From Fluviicola sp. XM-24bin1 (lineage in GTDB: Bacteria > Bacteroidota > Bacteroidia > Flavobacteriales_D > Crocinitomicaceae): a DNA stretch of 64,000 nt. The notes under the pieces were generated by a model that ran no database searches, was not told the DNA's origin, and worked only from the letters and a program-made list of their open reading frames with translations. A program made the position numbers and the translations under genes. The DNA lies in assembly GCA_003149635.1 (NCBI GenBank), contig QCWI01000003.1:248001-312000 (forward strand). Direction: 5' to 3'. Positions 24,824-36,100 of this stretch are shown one piece after another. Position 1 is the first letter of the stretch; every line of letters begins with the position of its first letter.

Positions 24824-26764
24824 ATGGAAAAACTACTACTCACGCTTGCTTTGGCGCCATTCGTTGGGTTTTCCCAAATGGTAGACACAGGAGCGGACGT
24901 GCAATTTGAGCCACGCTCGAATAGCTTAGCTGCTATTGAATCAGGTTCTAAATCGACCACTTGTGGTCCTGATACCGTAGAATACACCTTGGCAAAAGCT
25001 ACTGGATTGTCTGCTTTGAGTATCAACAACGCCACTTCAGGATACGCGGTATCTCAGTATTTCAACTGTCCACAGCAAATTACCTTGACGGGTGTAGAAT
25101 TTTACGCATACAAGTTGGATGCAACGGGAGGAACTTCAATCAACGTGAATGTTCAAGTGTTTGCTGCAGGGGCAGATTCATTGCCAACAGGTTTGCCATT
25201 AGTAACAGGAACAGTTCCAGTAGATACAAACTTCTACGGAGGTGATCTTGAGCTATTGAGCAAGTTTGGAGGTTTCCCACCAATCAACGTTTCAGTTCCT
25301 TACGTAGTAGTTATTGAAAACAACTCGCCTAACGGAATCGGATTGTTGTTCAGCGATTACCAAGCGACGCCAGCACCAGACGGATTGCAAGAATGGTTGT
25401 GTGGAATTAACATCGCTGGATTGTGGTACAATTCGTACAATATTAACGTAGGAGGGGTGCCTCTGGATTGTGACGCCTTGTTCAATCCGCTAGTGTCGTA
25501 TACCATGGACGCTGGATTTACGGCTTCTGAAAACTGTTTCGGAGGACCAACAATCAACTTCACGAATACATCATCGCCTATCCTTCAGGATCGCATGTAC
25601 AACCTGGCAGCTTATTTGAACCTTACTTCATTGAGCTATACCTGGGACTTCGGTGACGGAGGTGGAGGAAATGCCATCGATACTTCGAACACGTATGCGA
25701 ATACTACGATTGATTATACAGTGTACTTAACAGATACGCTTTTCGGATGGACTTCTACGTGTGTGGATGTTGATTCTACTTTCATCGGAAACGATTTGAT
25801 GCCAATGTTCTCTAACGTTCCAGCAGGAGCAGGAGTTGTGAACTTCACAGATAACTCAACTGCTAGTTCTCCAATCACTTCTTGGTTGTGGGATTTCGGT
25901 GATGGTAACACATCAACAATGCAGAACCCTTCGCATACTTATGCAGCATCAGGAAACTACACTGTTTGTTTGACAGCAGTTACTGCTTGTGGCACAGATT
26001 CGACCTGTACCTCAATCAACGTAACGGTTTGTAGTAACCCAACTGCGGCGTTCTCAGAAACGAACAACGATCCATCGTTTGATTTTACAGACGGTTCCAC
26101 AACAACTGGAGTTGTAACATACTCTTGGGATTTCGGTGATGGTAACACATCTACGCAACAGAATCCAACGCACACATACGTTGACAATGGAACGTACACG
26201 GTTACATTGACAATTATAGATGATTGTGGAACTTCGACAGTGACTTCTACAATTACGGTAAACAACGGTTGTACGGATCCAGTTGCTGGATTTACGCAAA
26301 CAGGTACAGAGCCAACGTTTACGTTCACAAATACTTCCACTTCTTCTACGAACACTACGTACAGCTGGGATATGGGAGATGGAACAACATACACGACTCA
26401 GGACGTTACGCATACGTACACAGCGAACAACACGTACACAGTTACTTTGACTGTAACGGATGATTGTGGTACAAATACGTTCACGCAAACAGTTACTGTT
26501 TCTACTATCGGATTGTTGGATTTGGAAGGAGAAACGTTTGTAGCGTATCCAAACCCAGCGAACGATGTACTGAACATTCAGTCTTCTCTAAACGTTGTTT
26601 TGGTGGAGTTGATGGACATGACAGGACGCGTTATTGTAAGTAACGAATACAATGCATCTGAAGTGACTGTAAAAACTTCTCAATTGGCAGAAGGACAGTA
26701 CACACTTCGTGTAAAACAAGAAAATGGTGAGGTGAAGATTACTTCTATTGAGGTGATTCACTAA
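24824..26764 (+). CDS. Secreted PKD-repeat protein with T9SS sorting domain
   Basis: 646 aa from the ATG at 24824, chosen because it opens a signal peptide (MEKLLLTLALAPFVGFSQ). An N-terminal beta domain (about 30-230) is followed by four PKD-type Ig-like repeats, each with a W-D-F/M-G-D-G core (YTWDFGDGGG, LWDFGDGNTST, SWDFGDGNTST, SWDMGDGTTYT) and three with an HTY strand. The C-terminus YPNPANDVLNI to VKITSIEVIH is a type A T9SS sorting domain. It is probably a surface adhesive or scaffold protein. The two middle PKD cores are also near-identical in DNA (25889-25914 and 26126-26151), suggesting recent duplication. A strong terminator follows. Confidence 0.85.
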   Translation: MEKLLLTLALAPFVGFSQMVDTGADVQFEPRSNSLAAIESGSKSTTCGPDTVEYTLAKATGLSALSINNATSGYAVSQYFNCPQQITLTGVEFYAYKLDATGGTSINVNVQVFAAGADSLPTGLPLVTGTVPVDTNFYGGDLELLSKFGGFPPINVSVPYVVVIENNSPNGIGLLFSDYQATPAPDGLQEWLCGINIAGLWYNSYNINVGGVPLDCDALFNPLVSYTMDAGFTASENCFGGPTINFTNTSSPILQDRMYNLAAYLNLTSLSYTWDFGDGGGGNAIDTSNTYANTTIDYTVYLTDTLFGWTSTCVDVDSTFIGNDLMPMFSNVPAGAGVVNFTDNSTASSPITSWLWDFGDGNTSTMQNPSHTYAASGNYTVCLTAVTACGTDSTCTSINVTVCSNPTAAFSETNNDPSFDFTDGSTTTGVVTYSWDFGDGNTSTQQNPTHTYVDNGTYTVTLTIIDDCGTSTVTSTITVNNGCTDPVAGFTQTGTEPTFTFTNTSTSSTNTTYSWDMGDGTTYTTQDVTHTYTANNTYTVTLTVTDDCGTNTFTQTVTVSTIGLLDLEGETFVAYPNPANDVLNIQSSLNVVLVELMDMTGRVIVSNEYNASEVTVKTSQLAEGQYTLRVKQENGEVKITSIEVIH

Positions 26765-26786
26765 GAAAATACACTTTCATAGTTCG

Positions 26787-26820
26787 AAGGGTCGTCGTGA
26801 GGCGACCCTTTTTTGTTTGG
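26787..26820 (+). terminator. Intrinsic terminator of the PKD gene
   Basis: Stem AAGGGTCG / CGACCCTT (26787-26794, 26803-26810), an eight-base loop, then TTTTGTTT. It lies 23 bases after the stop. Confidence 0.8.
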
Positions 26821-26874
26821 GGTGATTTTGGAATGGAAGGAGACTCGTTGTGATCCTCCCCCCAACCCCCTCCA

Positions 26875-26894
26875 CCGTGCCTGCGGTAGGCAGG
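26875..26894. repeat. Short GC-rich palindromic motif, copy 1
   Basis: CCGTGCCTGCGGTAGGCAGG, containing a TGCCTGC/GGTAGGCA hairpin. It recurs inverted with one mismatch at 54272-54291, and a diverged form is at 36771-36790. It is followed by a C-run/G-run pair. Confidence 0.5.
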
Positions 26895-26948
26895 GGGGAG
26901 TAATGAATGTGAATCAATAGTTTGTTTTGATTTTTACACGTTTGGACT

Positions 26949-27054
26949 GTCACCCCTCTTTTATTCTCCCCTCAAGGGGAGAGGGGCACTATCCCTCCTC
27001 CCTTGAGAAGAGGAAACGACTCAGGAGTTTTCGTTAACCTTAGGCGTAGGGTGA
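26949..27054 (+). repeat. TCACCC-ended inverted element, copy 1
   Basis: 106 bases starting GTCACCC and ending GGGTGA, with an inner CTCCCCTCAAGGGGAG palindrome. It matches 39596-39700 over almost its whole length (shared TCCCTCCTCCCTTGAGAA, GGAAACGACTC and GGAGTTTTCG blocks). It lies in the gene-free stretch 26821-27130, where nothing else was seen. Confidence 0.75.
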
Positions 27055-27130
27055 TCGGTTGCGACCCAATAATTGAGGGCTAGGCGGAGGACTTCAATCT
27101 AACTCTTTCGTATATCAAAACTCAAAGCAC

Positions 27131-27180
27131 AAAAAACCCGGACAATTCACTTCGAGAGCCTCAGTGAACATTGTCCGGGT
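27131..27180 (-). terminator. Long intrinsic terminator of the S9 peptidase gene
   Basis: On the minus strand the long arms ACCCGGACAAT and ATTGTCCGGGT (with GTTCACT/AGTGA continuing the stem) are followed by six T. It lies 21 bases after the peptidase stop. Confidence 0.85.
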
Positions 27181-27200
27181 AATCTATTTAATGATTGGGT

Positions 27201-29615
27201 TTATTCTCCCTTATTCTTCACATATTTCTCCAACCATTCGTGTTGTTCCCATAATACGTGGAGTACACTTTCTTTCGCTCTGTAGCCGTGACTTTCTTTC
27301 GGAAGCATGACCAAACGAACGGTCGCTCCGAGTCCTTTCAAGGCGTTGAAATAGCGCTCACTTTGCATAGGATACGTTCCTGAATTGTTATCTGCTTCAC
27401 CATGAATCAAAAGCAATGGATGCTTCATTTTGTCTGCGTGCATGAACGGTGACATTGTGTAATATACATCGGGTGCATCCCAGTACGAACGCTCTTCACT
27501 TTGGAATCCGAAAAGTGTTAACGTTCTGTTGTAAGCACCGCTTCGGGCAATACCAGCTGCGAACAAATCGGAGTGCGATAAAAGATTCGCCACCATAAAT
27601 GCACCATAACTATGCCCTCCACAAGCGACACGATTTCTATCGATGTATCCCAATTCATCCACCGCATCGATTGCCGCTTTGGCGTTTGCCACTAATTGCG
27701 TTCGGAACGAATCGTTCGGTTCTTCGTCTCCTTCACCCACAATTGGGAAAGCAGCGCCATCCAAAACGGCATAACCCTGTGTTACCCAGTAGACCGGAGA
27801 ACCGTACCACAAGTAGGTAAATTTATTCGGATTGGATGTACTTTGTCCAGCACTTGATTTGTCTTTGTATTCACGTGGATATGCCCAAATGATCAACGGT
27901 AATTTTTCCTTGCTCTCCATGTCGTATCCCGGTGGTAGGTACAAAGTTCCAGAAAGATCCAGTCCGTCTTCGCGCTTGTATTTGATCAACTCTTTGTGCA
28001 TTCCATCCAACGCTTTGAATGGATTTTGGAAGTCGGTGATTTGCTTCAACTTCTTGCTCTTCAAAGAACGCGAGTAATAATTCGGGTATTCCGTTGGTGA
28101 CTCAATTCGTACTAACAATTGATTCTTCGCACGATCATATTCATAAAGGTTTTCCACCTTATCGGTGTACGTCGAAGTATAGATGCGTGTTGTTTTTTTC
28201 GTTTTCGTGTTGTACTTGCTCAAGAATGGGAATTGCCCTTTTTCTGTATATCCGTCTCCAATCATGAAAATGGATTCTTTGTCGATGTCAAGCACGTAAC
28301 TTCCCCATTCGTTTTTCACCATTACCGGCGATCCAGGATCACTATATCGGTCTTGATAGTTACGATCTTGAATAATCTCAGGCTTTTTCGAAGGATTTGA
28401 TGGATCGAAAAGATAGGTTTTCGTATTTCTGGTATTCCACCAGTAATCGCTAGCCATGGCCATTCCGTGATTCCCCCACATGATTCCGCTAAAACGGTTG
28501 ATTGTTTTCATCAAAGAAGTTGGCTCACCGTTAAAAGGCGCTTCCAATTGGAAGACTTCATCTCGGTATTCCACTTCGTTTTCAGGATCACCTCCGTCCA
28601 AAGCTTGCGCAAATACTAATGTCGCGGCACGATCGCTTCTCCAACGCATCGATCTTCTTCCAGTTCTTGTTGCCATAAATCCTTTCGGTAGATCTTCAAT
28701 CAACGGCACTTCCAATACAGTCGAAACTTCTTTACCGTCCTTCGTGTAGATGACTGTTTTGGATGGGAATCGTCCGTAAGGTACAAGGTAAGAGAAGGGT
28801 TTTTGAATGGTAGTTACCATCGCATATTCACCATCTGGAGAGAAAGTTATGGAGCGGTACATATCGCTTGGAAGCCAAGATGAACTGTTTCCATTAAGAT
28901 CTACTTTTACCAATTCGGTAAGCACCAATTGTTCGAAGTTGTGCTCGTCGTTCTTGTTCTTTAGAAGATCCTGATACGTTCTATTTTGTGCCTTTTTTCC
29001 ATCGCTGGTAGAAATTGTCGGCCCTGTTGGAATGGCACTTTTCGTATCGATAAGCTCCTTACGATCTTTGGAAGTCACTTTAATAATAATGTTTTCGCTA
29101 TCTTCCAGCCAATTGATTACGTCCCCTGTATTGGCATTCAATGTGGGGCCGTAAATCTTCTTCATGCTGGCGTTGTACACATCTATCAACCATAATTCCA
29201 CCCCTTCCGAAGTAGTGTTGGTGCATGCCATGTATTTCTCATTTGGCGACCACGAGAAATTAGTTAATTGTGCGTTTTCAGGCGTACCTTTTACTTGCAC
29301 CAAACCTGTCTTTTTGGACAAATCCTGAATGCTGATCGTGCGGTAGTATCGAACCCGACTTCCGATGTTTCGTACCGGGTCGATTCGCAATCCTCCCAAG
29401 CGTAATTCTTCTCTAGACATTGCTTCAATCGTGGCAAATTGATCGGATTGAACAGCAACCAACAGGTCTTTTTTGCTATTGAAAAATGAGGATGGAGCTA
29501 ATTCAACATCAACAAGATCTAGGATTTCTTGAGGCGGTTTTTGGTAATCGATGTTTTGCTGAGCGAGAGCTGCCGCCGAAATAAATAATGCGGAGAATAG
29601 TGCGTGTATTTTCAT
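27201..29615 (-). CDS. S9 family serine peptidase, glutamyl-endopeptidase-like
   Basis: 804 aa with signal peptide (MKIHALFSALFISAAALAQ). About 60-530 is a beta-propeller-like region and about 560-800 an alpha/beta hydrolase. The catalytic triad is visible: Ser669 in GGHSYGAF, Asp742 in HGEADNN, His776 in ESHGY. The stretch IWAYPREYKDKSSAGQ and the downstream layout resemble the S9D group that includes plant chloroplast glutamyl endopeptidase. It probably acts on peptides in the periplasm, as no T9SS tail is present. It is a single-gene unit with its own terminator, next to two propeller proteins on the same and opposite strands. Confidence 0.87.
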   Translation of the reverse strand: MKIHALFSALFISAAALAQQNIDYQKPPQEILDLVDVELAPSSFFNSKKDLLVAVQSDQFATIEAMSREELRLGGLRIDPVRNIGSRVRYYRTISIQDLSKKTGLVQVKGTPENAQLTNFSWSPNEKYMACTNTTSEGVELWLIDVYNASMKKIYGPTLNANTGDVINWLEDSENIIIKVTSKDRKELIDTKSAIPTGPTISTSDGKKAQNRTYQDLLKNKNDEHNFEQLVLTELVKVDLNGNSSSWLPSDMYRSITFSPDGEYAMVTTIQKPFSYLVPYGRFPSKTVIYTKDGKEVSTVLEVPLIEDLPKGFMATRTGRRSMRWRSDRAATLVFAQALDGGDPENEVEYRDEVFQLEAPFNGEPTSLMKTINRFSGIMWGNHGMAMASDYWWNTRNTKTYLFDPSNPSKKPEIIQDRNYQDRYSDPGSPVMVKNEWGSYVLDIDKESIFMIGDGYTEKGQFPFLSKYNTKTKKTTRIYTSTYTDKVENLYEYDRAKNQLLVRIESPTEYPNYYSRSLKSKKLKQITDFQNPFKALDGMHKELIKYKREDGLDLSGTLYLPPGYDMESKEKLPLIIWAYPREYKDKSSAGQSTSNPNKFTYLWYGSPVYWVTQGYAVLDGAAFPIVGEGDEEPNDSFRTQLVANAKAAIDAVDELGYIDRNRVACGGHSYGAFMVANLLSHSDLFAAGIARSGAYNRTLTLFGFQSEERSYWDAPDVYYTMSPFMHADKMKHPLLLIHGEADNNSGTYPMQSERYFNALKGLGATVRLVMLPKESHGYRAKESVLHVLWEQHEWLEKYVKNKGE

Positions 29616-29665
29616 AGTTCTTTAGTTTGCAGAACCAGAAAGATAGCAAAAGGTAAGATAGAATT

Positions 29666-29747
29666 AACCGCAAGGTGCGCAAAGGGCGCAAGGACTTATA
29701 GACGGAAAAATGAAGTTGCGAAGCTCAGATTGTGACTAAGTCGCAAT
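29666..29747. repeat. GCAAAGG-type palindromic element, half copy
   Basis: The left part ACCGCAAGGTGCGCAAAGGGCGCAA resembles the termini of the copies at 10939 and 36416 (first 20 bases: ACCGCAAGGTGCGCAAAGGG). The central palindrome GATTGTGAC-TAA-GTCGCAATC (29727-29747) has one mismatch. No right terminus was found. It lies between the S9 peptidase and propeller genes. Confidence 0.6.
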
Positions 29748-29877
29748 CCGCTGTGTACATTGAACACTTCTGGCATCACCTTTACATAGAGCCTTTGTGT
29801 CTATCTTCGTTTTATTCTGCTACCGCAGAAGTCACTTCGGCTTCAAAAGCTATCGCTTTCTCTTGTGGTGAAAAAAG

Positions 29878-32800
29878 TTACTTTCTAATCGCTCCCACAC
29901 CCACTTCCCAAAGCAATTTGTTGAAAGCTGGGATTTCAGTGTTCAACAAAGTCTCCGCCTCCTCTTTCAAAGGCAACCATTGTTTTAAAATTTCCTCAAA
30001 GCGCTCTCTTGATGAAGCATTAATTCTTCGCATTTGATTGCGACTTTGAGACAGCACGAACAACATTTCAGCACTCAATTTGTTTTCGAAATTTTCAACG
30101 TCGTCATAGGCTTTGTTCATTCGTTGCACCATGGTAGTGTCGAACGAGTTCAATCGTTTTACCAACTCTTGACCGGCCTTGCGCACTTCCGCAAATTCAT
30201 CGCCTTTCAAATCGCCCATAATGGCATTAATCTGACCTTTGATTTTGTTCAACGAATTGACTTTCGTGTGCATGTCATTCACCGTTGCTTCCATTTCTTT
30301 CAAGAAGGCATCGTAAGAAACAAAAGCATCATCAGAAATATCCAGTTTCGGGTTCTTGAGCACTGAAAACTTCTTTTCAAGTGTTTCATTCCCAACTTTT
30401 AAGACGGCTGTATATTCACCAGGCATCACAGTTCGGCCGCGATATCCTCCTTCGATGTAAACGCGCGGCGCACCGACCAATCCTTTGTGATTCAAGTCCC
30501 AAACAAAACGATTCAATCCTTCTTCCTTGTCAATAGTTGGAGGTGCTGAAGGCCCGCTTGGATACCCCACGTGGGATGGATCTCCGTTCGTTCCAAAAGT
30601 TCTGATCGTATTGCCCGAAGCGTCCTTGATAACAAGCTCCACTTTTACGCTGTCGGCTAATTCTGGAAGTGAATAGTAGATTACGGCACCATAAGCTGGA
30701 TTCACGCCACCACTGCTCATAGCACCCGAGAAGTCAACATCGGTATCATCGAGAGGAGAACCCCAACTTCCCAAAGTGAATGACTCATCAACGTACATGG
30801 CCGTTTTTTTCGTTGCATTGTATTCACGCAGCAGGTGCAAATCATCAAAAATCCAAAGTCCTCTTCCTGAAGTTCCTACTTGAATATCGTCATGATCCAT
30901 GCGGATGTCGTTGATCGGAACATCCGGTAAGTTCAATTGGAAACGTTCCCAGTTGACCCCGTCATTGAAAGAGATGTAGATACCCTTTTCGGTTCCCGCC
31001 AAAAGCAATCCTTTTCTATTTGGATCTTCGCGAACCACACGCGTGTAAGCACCATCAGGAATCCCGTTCGAAATCAATTTCCACGTTTTCCCGTAGTTCT
31101 CTGTTTTGTACAATCCGGGGGTATGATCATTGAATTTATAGCGCGTCGTAGCGATATACGCCACGCCCTCCTGATGCGCTGAAAGTTCGACAGCATTTAC
31201 CAAACATTCCTTCAATCCTTTCGGTGTAATGTTCTTCCAAGTAGCTCCGCCATCTTTTGACAATTGCACCAATCCATCGTCGGTTGCCACCCACAATTCG
31301 CCTTCGTTTTTAGAAGATTCCACGACGTAAGAAATCGACCCGTATGTTTCAGCCCCGACGGCTTCGTTTGTGAACGGCCCACCTGGTTTTCCTTGTTTGT
31401 CTTTTTGATTACGCGTTAAATCTGGAGAGACTTCCGTCCATGTGATTCCTTTGTCAGTGGTCTTAAGAAGGATTTGGGACGCGTGGTAGAACACATTTGG
31501 ATCATGAACCGAGCAAATAATCGGAGCATTCCAATTGAAACGGTATTTCATATCCTTGGCATCCTTTCCTAAATATTGAATCGGAGCGGCCATGATATCA
31601 ACGCCCGTTTTGGTATCCATGTCCAGATATTCAATTGTTCCCTGATAACTTCCGCCCATTACGTAACGCGGATTGTCTGGATTGAAAGCAAGAAAAGCAC
31701 TTTCTCCACCTGCAGCATTCTGAATATTGTTTTCGGTGATTTGCCATCCCGGAATGTTTGCGCTTTTAATTCTAAATGATGGGTAATCCTGCTGCCCGCT
31801 GTAGATGCGGTAAGGATCTAAGTTATCGGTGTTGATGCGGTAAATTTGCGCGATAGGGACTCCACTGATATCCGACCAAGACCCGCCATCGTTGAGGCTT
31901 ACTTGAGCTCCACCGTCGTTAGCAATAGCGAAGTTTTCGCTGTTGTCTGGATTGATCCACATGTCGTGGTAGTCACCGTGATTGGCATACACACCGCCCC
32001 ATGAACGTCCTCCGTTTTTTGATCGATAGGCCCTTGCGCTTAAAACGTAGACCAAATCTTCGTTATTGGGATCGGCAAAAACTTCAGTGTAGTACCAAGA
32101 GCGCTGCGTCAATTTGTGCTCTGAACTTACCATGTCCCAGCTTTTCCCAGCATCGTTAGAAACGTACAAACCGCTTTCTTTTTTCTCACGATCCGCCTCG
32201 ATCAACGCGTACACTCTATCTGAATTGGCACGACTTACACTAATGGCCGATTTCCCCATTTCTTCTGGAACTCCATCTTCCATCTTATTCCACGTCTCAC
32301 CGCCGTCTTCTGATTTGTACAATCCACTTCCATCGCCACCACTAACAATTTTCCATGGCAAACGCTGATGTTCCCACATCGATGCGTATATCACTTCGGG
32401 ATCTTTCATGTCCATGGAAAGTTCGGAGCAACCCGTAAGATTGTTTACGTACAGCACCTTATTCCACGTCTTTCCCCCGTCGATGGACTTGAAAATCCCG
32501 CGCTCTTCATTCGGGCCGTACAAATTCCCTTGCGCCGCCACAAAAACGATATCGGGATTGGTAGGATGAATCTGGATGCGCGAAATATGTTGCGTTTCCG
32601 TCAAGCCGATGTGTTTCCAAGTCTTTCCGCCATTGGTAGATTTGTACACGCCGTCACCGTAAGACGTCATGACTCCACGCGGAGCATGTTCTCCCATTCC
32701 GCAATACACTATATTGGTGTTGCTTTCCGAAACTGCAATAGCGCCGACGGATCCCATTTCAAAATAGCCATCTGAAATGTTCGTCCAATTCAAACCTCCA

Positions 32801-33006
32801 TCGGTTGTCTTCCAAGCGCCACCTCCAGTAGAACCCATATAGTAGGTCAAAGGATCACCCTTCACACCTGAGACTGCCACGGATCGACCGCCTCGAAAAG
32901 GGCCAATGCTTCTGAATTTTGTTGTTTGAAAAACAGTATCAAGAGATTGGGAGAAACCGGTTAAACTTCCGAGTGAAAAAAGAAGGAGTAAAATGAATTG
33001 GCGCAT
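29878..33006 (-). CDS. Large secreted Asp-box/sortilin-type propeller protein 1
   Basis: 1042 aa with signal peptide ([20 protein letters not shown]). About ten Asp-box-like motifs of the S-x-D-x-G-x-T-W type are spread over residues 40-700 ([54 protein letters not shown] and others), as in VPS10/sortilin and BNR-repeat glycosidase-like propellers. A C-terminal beta domain and a helical section (about 900-1030) follow. No T9SS tail is seen. Its paralogue lies divergently 146 bases away. Annotation of such proteins as glycosyl hydrolases rests on the fold only. The role is unknown; secreted peptide or glycan handling is possible. Confidence 0.82.
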   Translation of the reverse strand: MRQFILLLLFSLGSLTGFSQSLDTVFQTTKFRSIGPFRGGRSVAVSGVKGDPLTYYMGSTGGGAWKTTDGGLNWTNISDGYFEMGSVGAIAVSESNTNIVYCGMGEHAPRGVMTSYGDGVYKSTNGGKTWKHIGLTETQHISRIQIHPTNPDIVFVAAQGNLYGPNEERGIFKSIDGGKTWNKVLYVNNLTGCSELSMDMKDPEVIYASMWEHQRLPWKIVSGGDGSGLYKSEDGGETWNKMEDGVPEEMGKSAISVSRANSDRVYALIEADREKKESGLYVSNDAGKSWDMVSSEHKLTQRSWYYTEVFADPNNEDLVYVLSARAYRSKNGGRSWGGVYANHGDYHDMWINPDNSENFAIANDGGAQVSLNDGGSWSDISGVPIAQIYRINTDNLDPYRIYSGQQDYPSFRIKSANIPGWQITENNIQNAAGGESAFLAFNPDNPRYVMGGSYQGTIEYLDMDTKTGVDIMAAPIQYLGKDAKDMKYRFNWNAPIICSVHDPNVFYHASQILLKTTDKGITWTEVSPDLTRNQKDKQGKPGGPFTNEAVGAETYGSISYVVESSKNEGELWVATDDGLVQLSKDGGATWKNITPKGLKECLVNAVELSAHQEGVAYIATTRYKFNDHTPGLYKTENYGKTWKLISNGIPDGAYTRVVREDPNRKGLLLAGTEKGIYISFNDGVNWERFQLNLPDVPINDIRMDHDDIQVGTSGRGLWIFDDLHLLREYNATKKTAMYVDESFTLGSWGSPLDDTDVDFSGAMSSGGVNPAYGAVIYYSLPELADSVKVELVIKDASGNTIRTFGTNGDPSHVGYPSGPSAPPTIDKEEGLNRFVWDLNHKGLVGAPRVYIEGGYRGRTVMPGEYTAVLKVGNETLEKKFSVLKNPKLDISDDAFVSYDAFLKEMEATVNDMHTKVNSLNKIKGQINAIMGDLKGDEFAEVRKAGQELVKRLNSFDTTMVQRMNKAYDDVENFENKLSAEMLFVLSQSRNQMRRINASSRERFEEILKQWLPLKEEAETLLNTEIPAFNKLLWEVGVGAIRK

Positions 33007-33031
33007 AATCCTTTGGATTTTGAAAGGAATT

Positions 33032-33061
33032 CAAAGATAATCTTCTGGAATATCAATCAAA
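33032..33061 (-). promoter_or_regulatory. Candidate promoter of propeller gene 1
   Basis: On the minus strand a TTTG (33058-33061) lies 18 bases before TATCTTTG (33032-33039), close to the full Bacteroidota -33/-7 consensus. It is 25 bases from the ATG at 33006. Confidence 0.55.
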
Positions 33062-33106
33062 AACCGTCTGAATAGAGAAATCCCCGATGACGGAAATTCG
33101 ATATGA

Positions 33107-33114
33107 TACTTTTG
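33107..33114 (+). promoter_or_regulatory. Candidate -7 element of propeller gene 2
   Basis: TACTTTTG matches TAnnTTTG, 38 bases before the ATG at 33153. The -33 element is unclear. Confidence 0.35.
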
Positions 33115-33152
33115 GCAATTAGTTAACTTAGATAACTATCTAAACTTATCTT

Positions 33153-36100
33153 ATGCTAAGAATTACTAGAATTACGGGATTTCTCCTGATCGCCGTAAGT
33201 TTAACTTCTACAAGTTTCGCACAAACGGACAAGAAAGAAGAATCCAAAACCAATTTCGGCGGATTGAAATTCCGAAGTATCGGCCCAGCTCTAATGTCAG
33301 GACGTATTTCAGACATCGCGATTCATCCAAAGAATGACAATGTCTGGTACGTGACTGTGGGTTCAGGAGGTGTATGGAAAACGGAAAATTCCGGAACTAC
33401 GTGGAAATCATTGTTTGATGGACAGAAAAGCTATTCCATCGGATGTATCACTCTTGATCCTCAGAATCCTGAAGTTGTTTGGGTAGGAACTGGAGAAAAC
33501 AATGGCGGTCGACACATAAGTTATGGTGATGGCATTTACAAAAGTGAAGACGGAGGAAAATCCTGGAAGAATATGGGATTGAAGGCTTCGGAGCACTTAT
33601 CCAAGATTATCATTCACCCGACGAATTCTGACATTATGTGGGTGGCTTCTCAAGGGCCGCTTTGGAGTAAAGGAGGAGAGCGTGGAGTCTACAAATCTAC
33701 TGACGGTGGAGAAACTTGGACGCGAACCCTCGGTGACGACGAATGGGTTGGGGCGACAGACATGCTCATCGATCCGCGGAATCCAGATGTTTTGTACGCT
33801 GCAACTTGGCAACGCCAAAGAACCGTAGCTGGATATTTGGGCGGAGGGCCAGGAACAGCCATCTATAAATCAACGGATGGTGGAGACAACTGGGACAAAC
33901 TTACTAATGGACTACCTTCCGGAAATCTTGGTAAAATCGGATTGGCACTTTCCCCTCAGAAGCCGGATGTAGTATATGCGGCGATCGAAATGAATCGTAG
34001 AACGGGAGGAGTGTATAAAAGTGAAAACCAAGGTGGTTCTTGGACGAAAATGAGCGATGCCGTTGCCGGAGGAACAGGGCCACATTACTATCAGGAACTT
34101 TGGGCATCTCCTCACAATTACGGCGAATTATACCTGGCGAATAATTATATGCTTGTTTCTTACGACGATGGTAAAACATTCGAGTACATGAACGAAAACG
34201 AAAAGCACGTCGACAACCACGCCGTGGCATTCAAGCCGAACGATCCGAATTACATTTTGGTAGGTTGTGACGGAGGTTTGTACGAAAGTTTTGACCGAAC
34301 AAAGAACTGGAAGTTCATTGACAATTTACCGATTACGCAGTTCTACAAAATTGCGGTAGATGATGCCGAGCCGTTCTACTTTGTATATGGCGGAACGCAG
34401 GATAACAATACTCAGGGAGCACCCTCAAGAACAGATAATGTACATGGAATTCGTAACTCCGACTGGTTTGTGGTTTTGGGTGGAGATGGCCATCAGCCTG
34501 CCACAGAACCCGGAAATCCAAACATTGTTTATGCTCAGTGGCAGCAGGGTAACCTGAATCGACACGATCGGTTGACTGGAGAAAACGTGTACATCCAACC
34601 GCAATCAGCGCCGGGTGAAAAGAACGAACGTTTTAACTGGGATGCCCCTATTTTAGTAAGTCCTCACAATCCAAAGCGTATTTATCATGCATCGCAACGC
34701 GTTTGGATGTCCAACGACAGAGGAGATTCATGGACAGCCATTTCTGAGGACTTGACCAATAATGTAGAACGCATTCAAACGCCTTTCTTTGGTGAGAAAC
34801 AGAAGTGGGACAATCCTTGGGACATTTATGCAATGTCAAATTACAGCACAATCACTTCATTGTCTGAATCTCCGGTAAAAGAAGGATTGATCTATGCTGG
34901 AACGGACGACGGAATCATTCAGGTGACAGAAGATGGAGGCGCGAACTGGAGAAAGGTAGATTTCTCAAGCATCAAAGGTCTTCCGATAACAGCATTTGTG
35001 AATGACATCAAAGCGGATATGTACGATGAGGATGTCGTGTATGCCGTATTCGACAATCACAAGTATGGAGATTACGAACCGTATCTTTTCAAAAGTTCCG
35101 ACAAAGGAAAAACGTGGGTGAGTATTTCGAACAATCTTCCTGAAAGAACGCTCTTGTGGCGCATCGTTCAGGATCATGAGAAAAGTTCATTGATGTTCCT
35201 AGGAACGGAGTTCGGAGTGTATGCGACAATAAACGGAGGCGATTCATGGTCGAAACTAAAAGGTGGAATGCCGAATATTTCTGTTCGTGATTTGGGGATA
35301 CAGAAACGTGAGAACGATTTGGTCGCTGGAACCTTCGGACGCGGAATTTACATTTTGGATGATTACTCGTCATTACGTTATTTCGATGAAGAAAAAGCTG
35401 AAAGCGAAGCTTTATTATTCGAACCGCGCCCTGGTGATTGGTACATGCAAAAAAGAACCTTAGGCGGCGGTCGAAAGGCATCGCAAGGGGATAACTTCTT
35501 CGTGGCAGACAATCCTCCGTATGGTGTAGAATTCACGTATTATTTGAAAGAAGGATACAAATCCATGGAGGCGAAGCGTAAGAAGAAGGAGAAGGAAATT
35601 GAGAAAGACGGAGGGACTGTTGGTGTTCCGGATTGGTCTGTATTGGAAGAGGAGAAGAAAGAAATCAAGCCGAGCGTTTGGTTGTTTATCTACGACTCTG
35701 AAGGCAAAATTTTACGTAAGTTGAAAGCTTCCAACAGTAGTGGTTTCCACCGTGTGAGCTGGGATTTGGAAACAGATGCGAAGTCGACAATTACCGCTGA
35801 TAACATGAAGCGCGATCGGACAGGGTATCAAGTTGGGCCGGGGAATTACTCTGCGCAATTGCACAAAAGAATCGAAGGGGCATACACGGCCATCGGAGAC
35901 AAAGTTGATTTTAAAGTAGAGCAATTGGGTCAAGGGGCATTGGAAGGAAGTACTCCTGACGAAGTAGTGGCGCATTGGAAAAATATTCAAGCGGTTCGTA
36001 GCGAAATGTATGATATGAACTTGGATATGAGTGAAGCAGAGGACAACATCAGTGCTATGTTGAAGGCATACGAAAGAGCTGATGCCAGCGACCCAGAATT

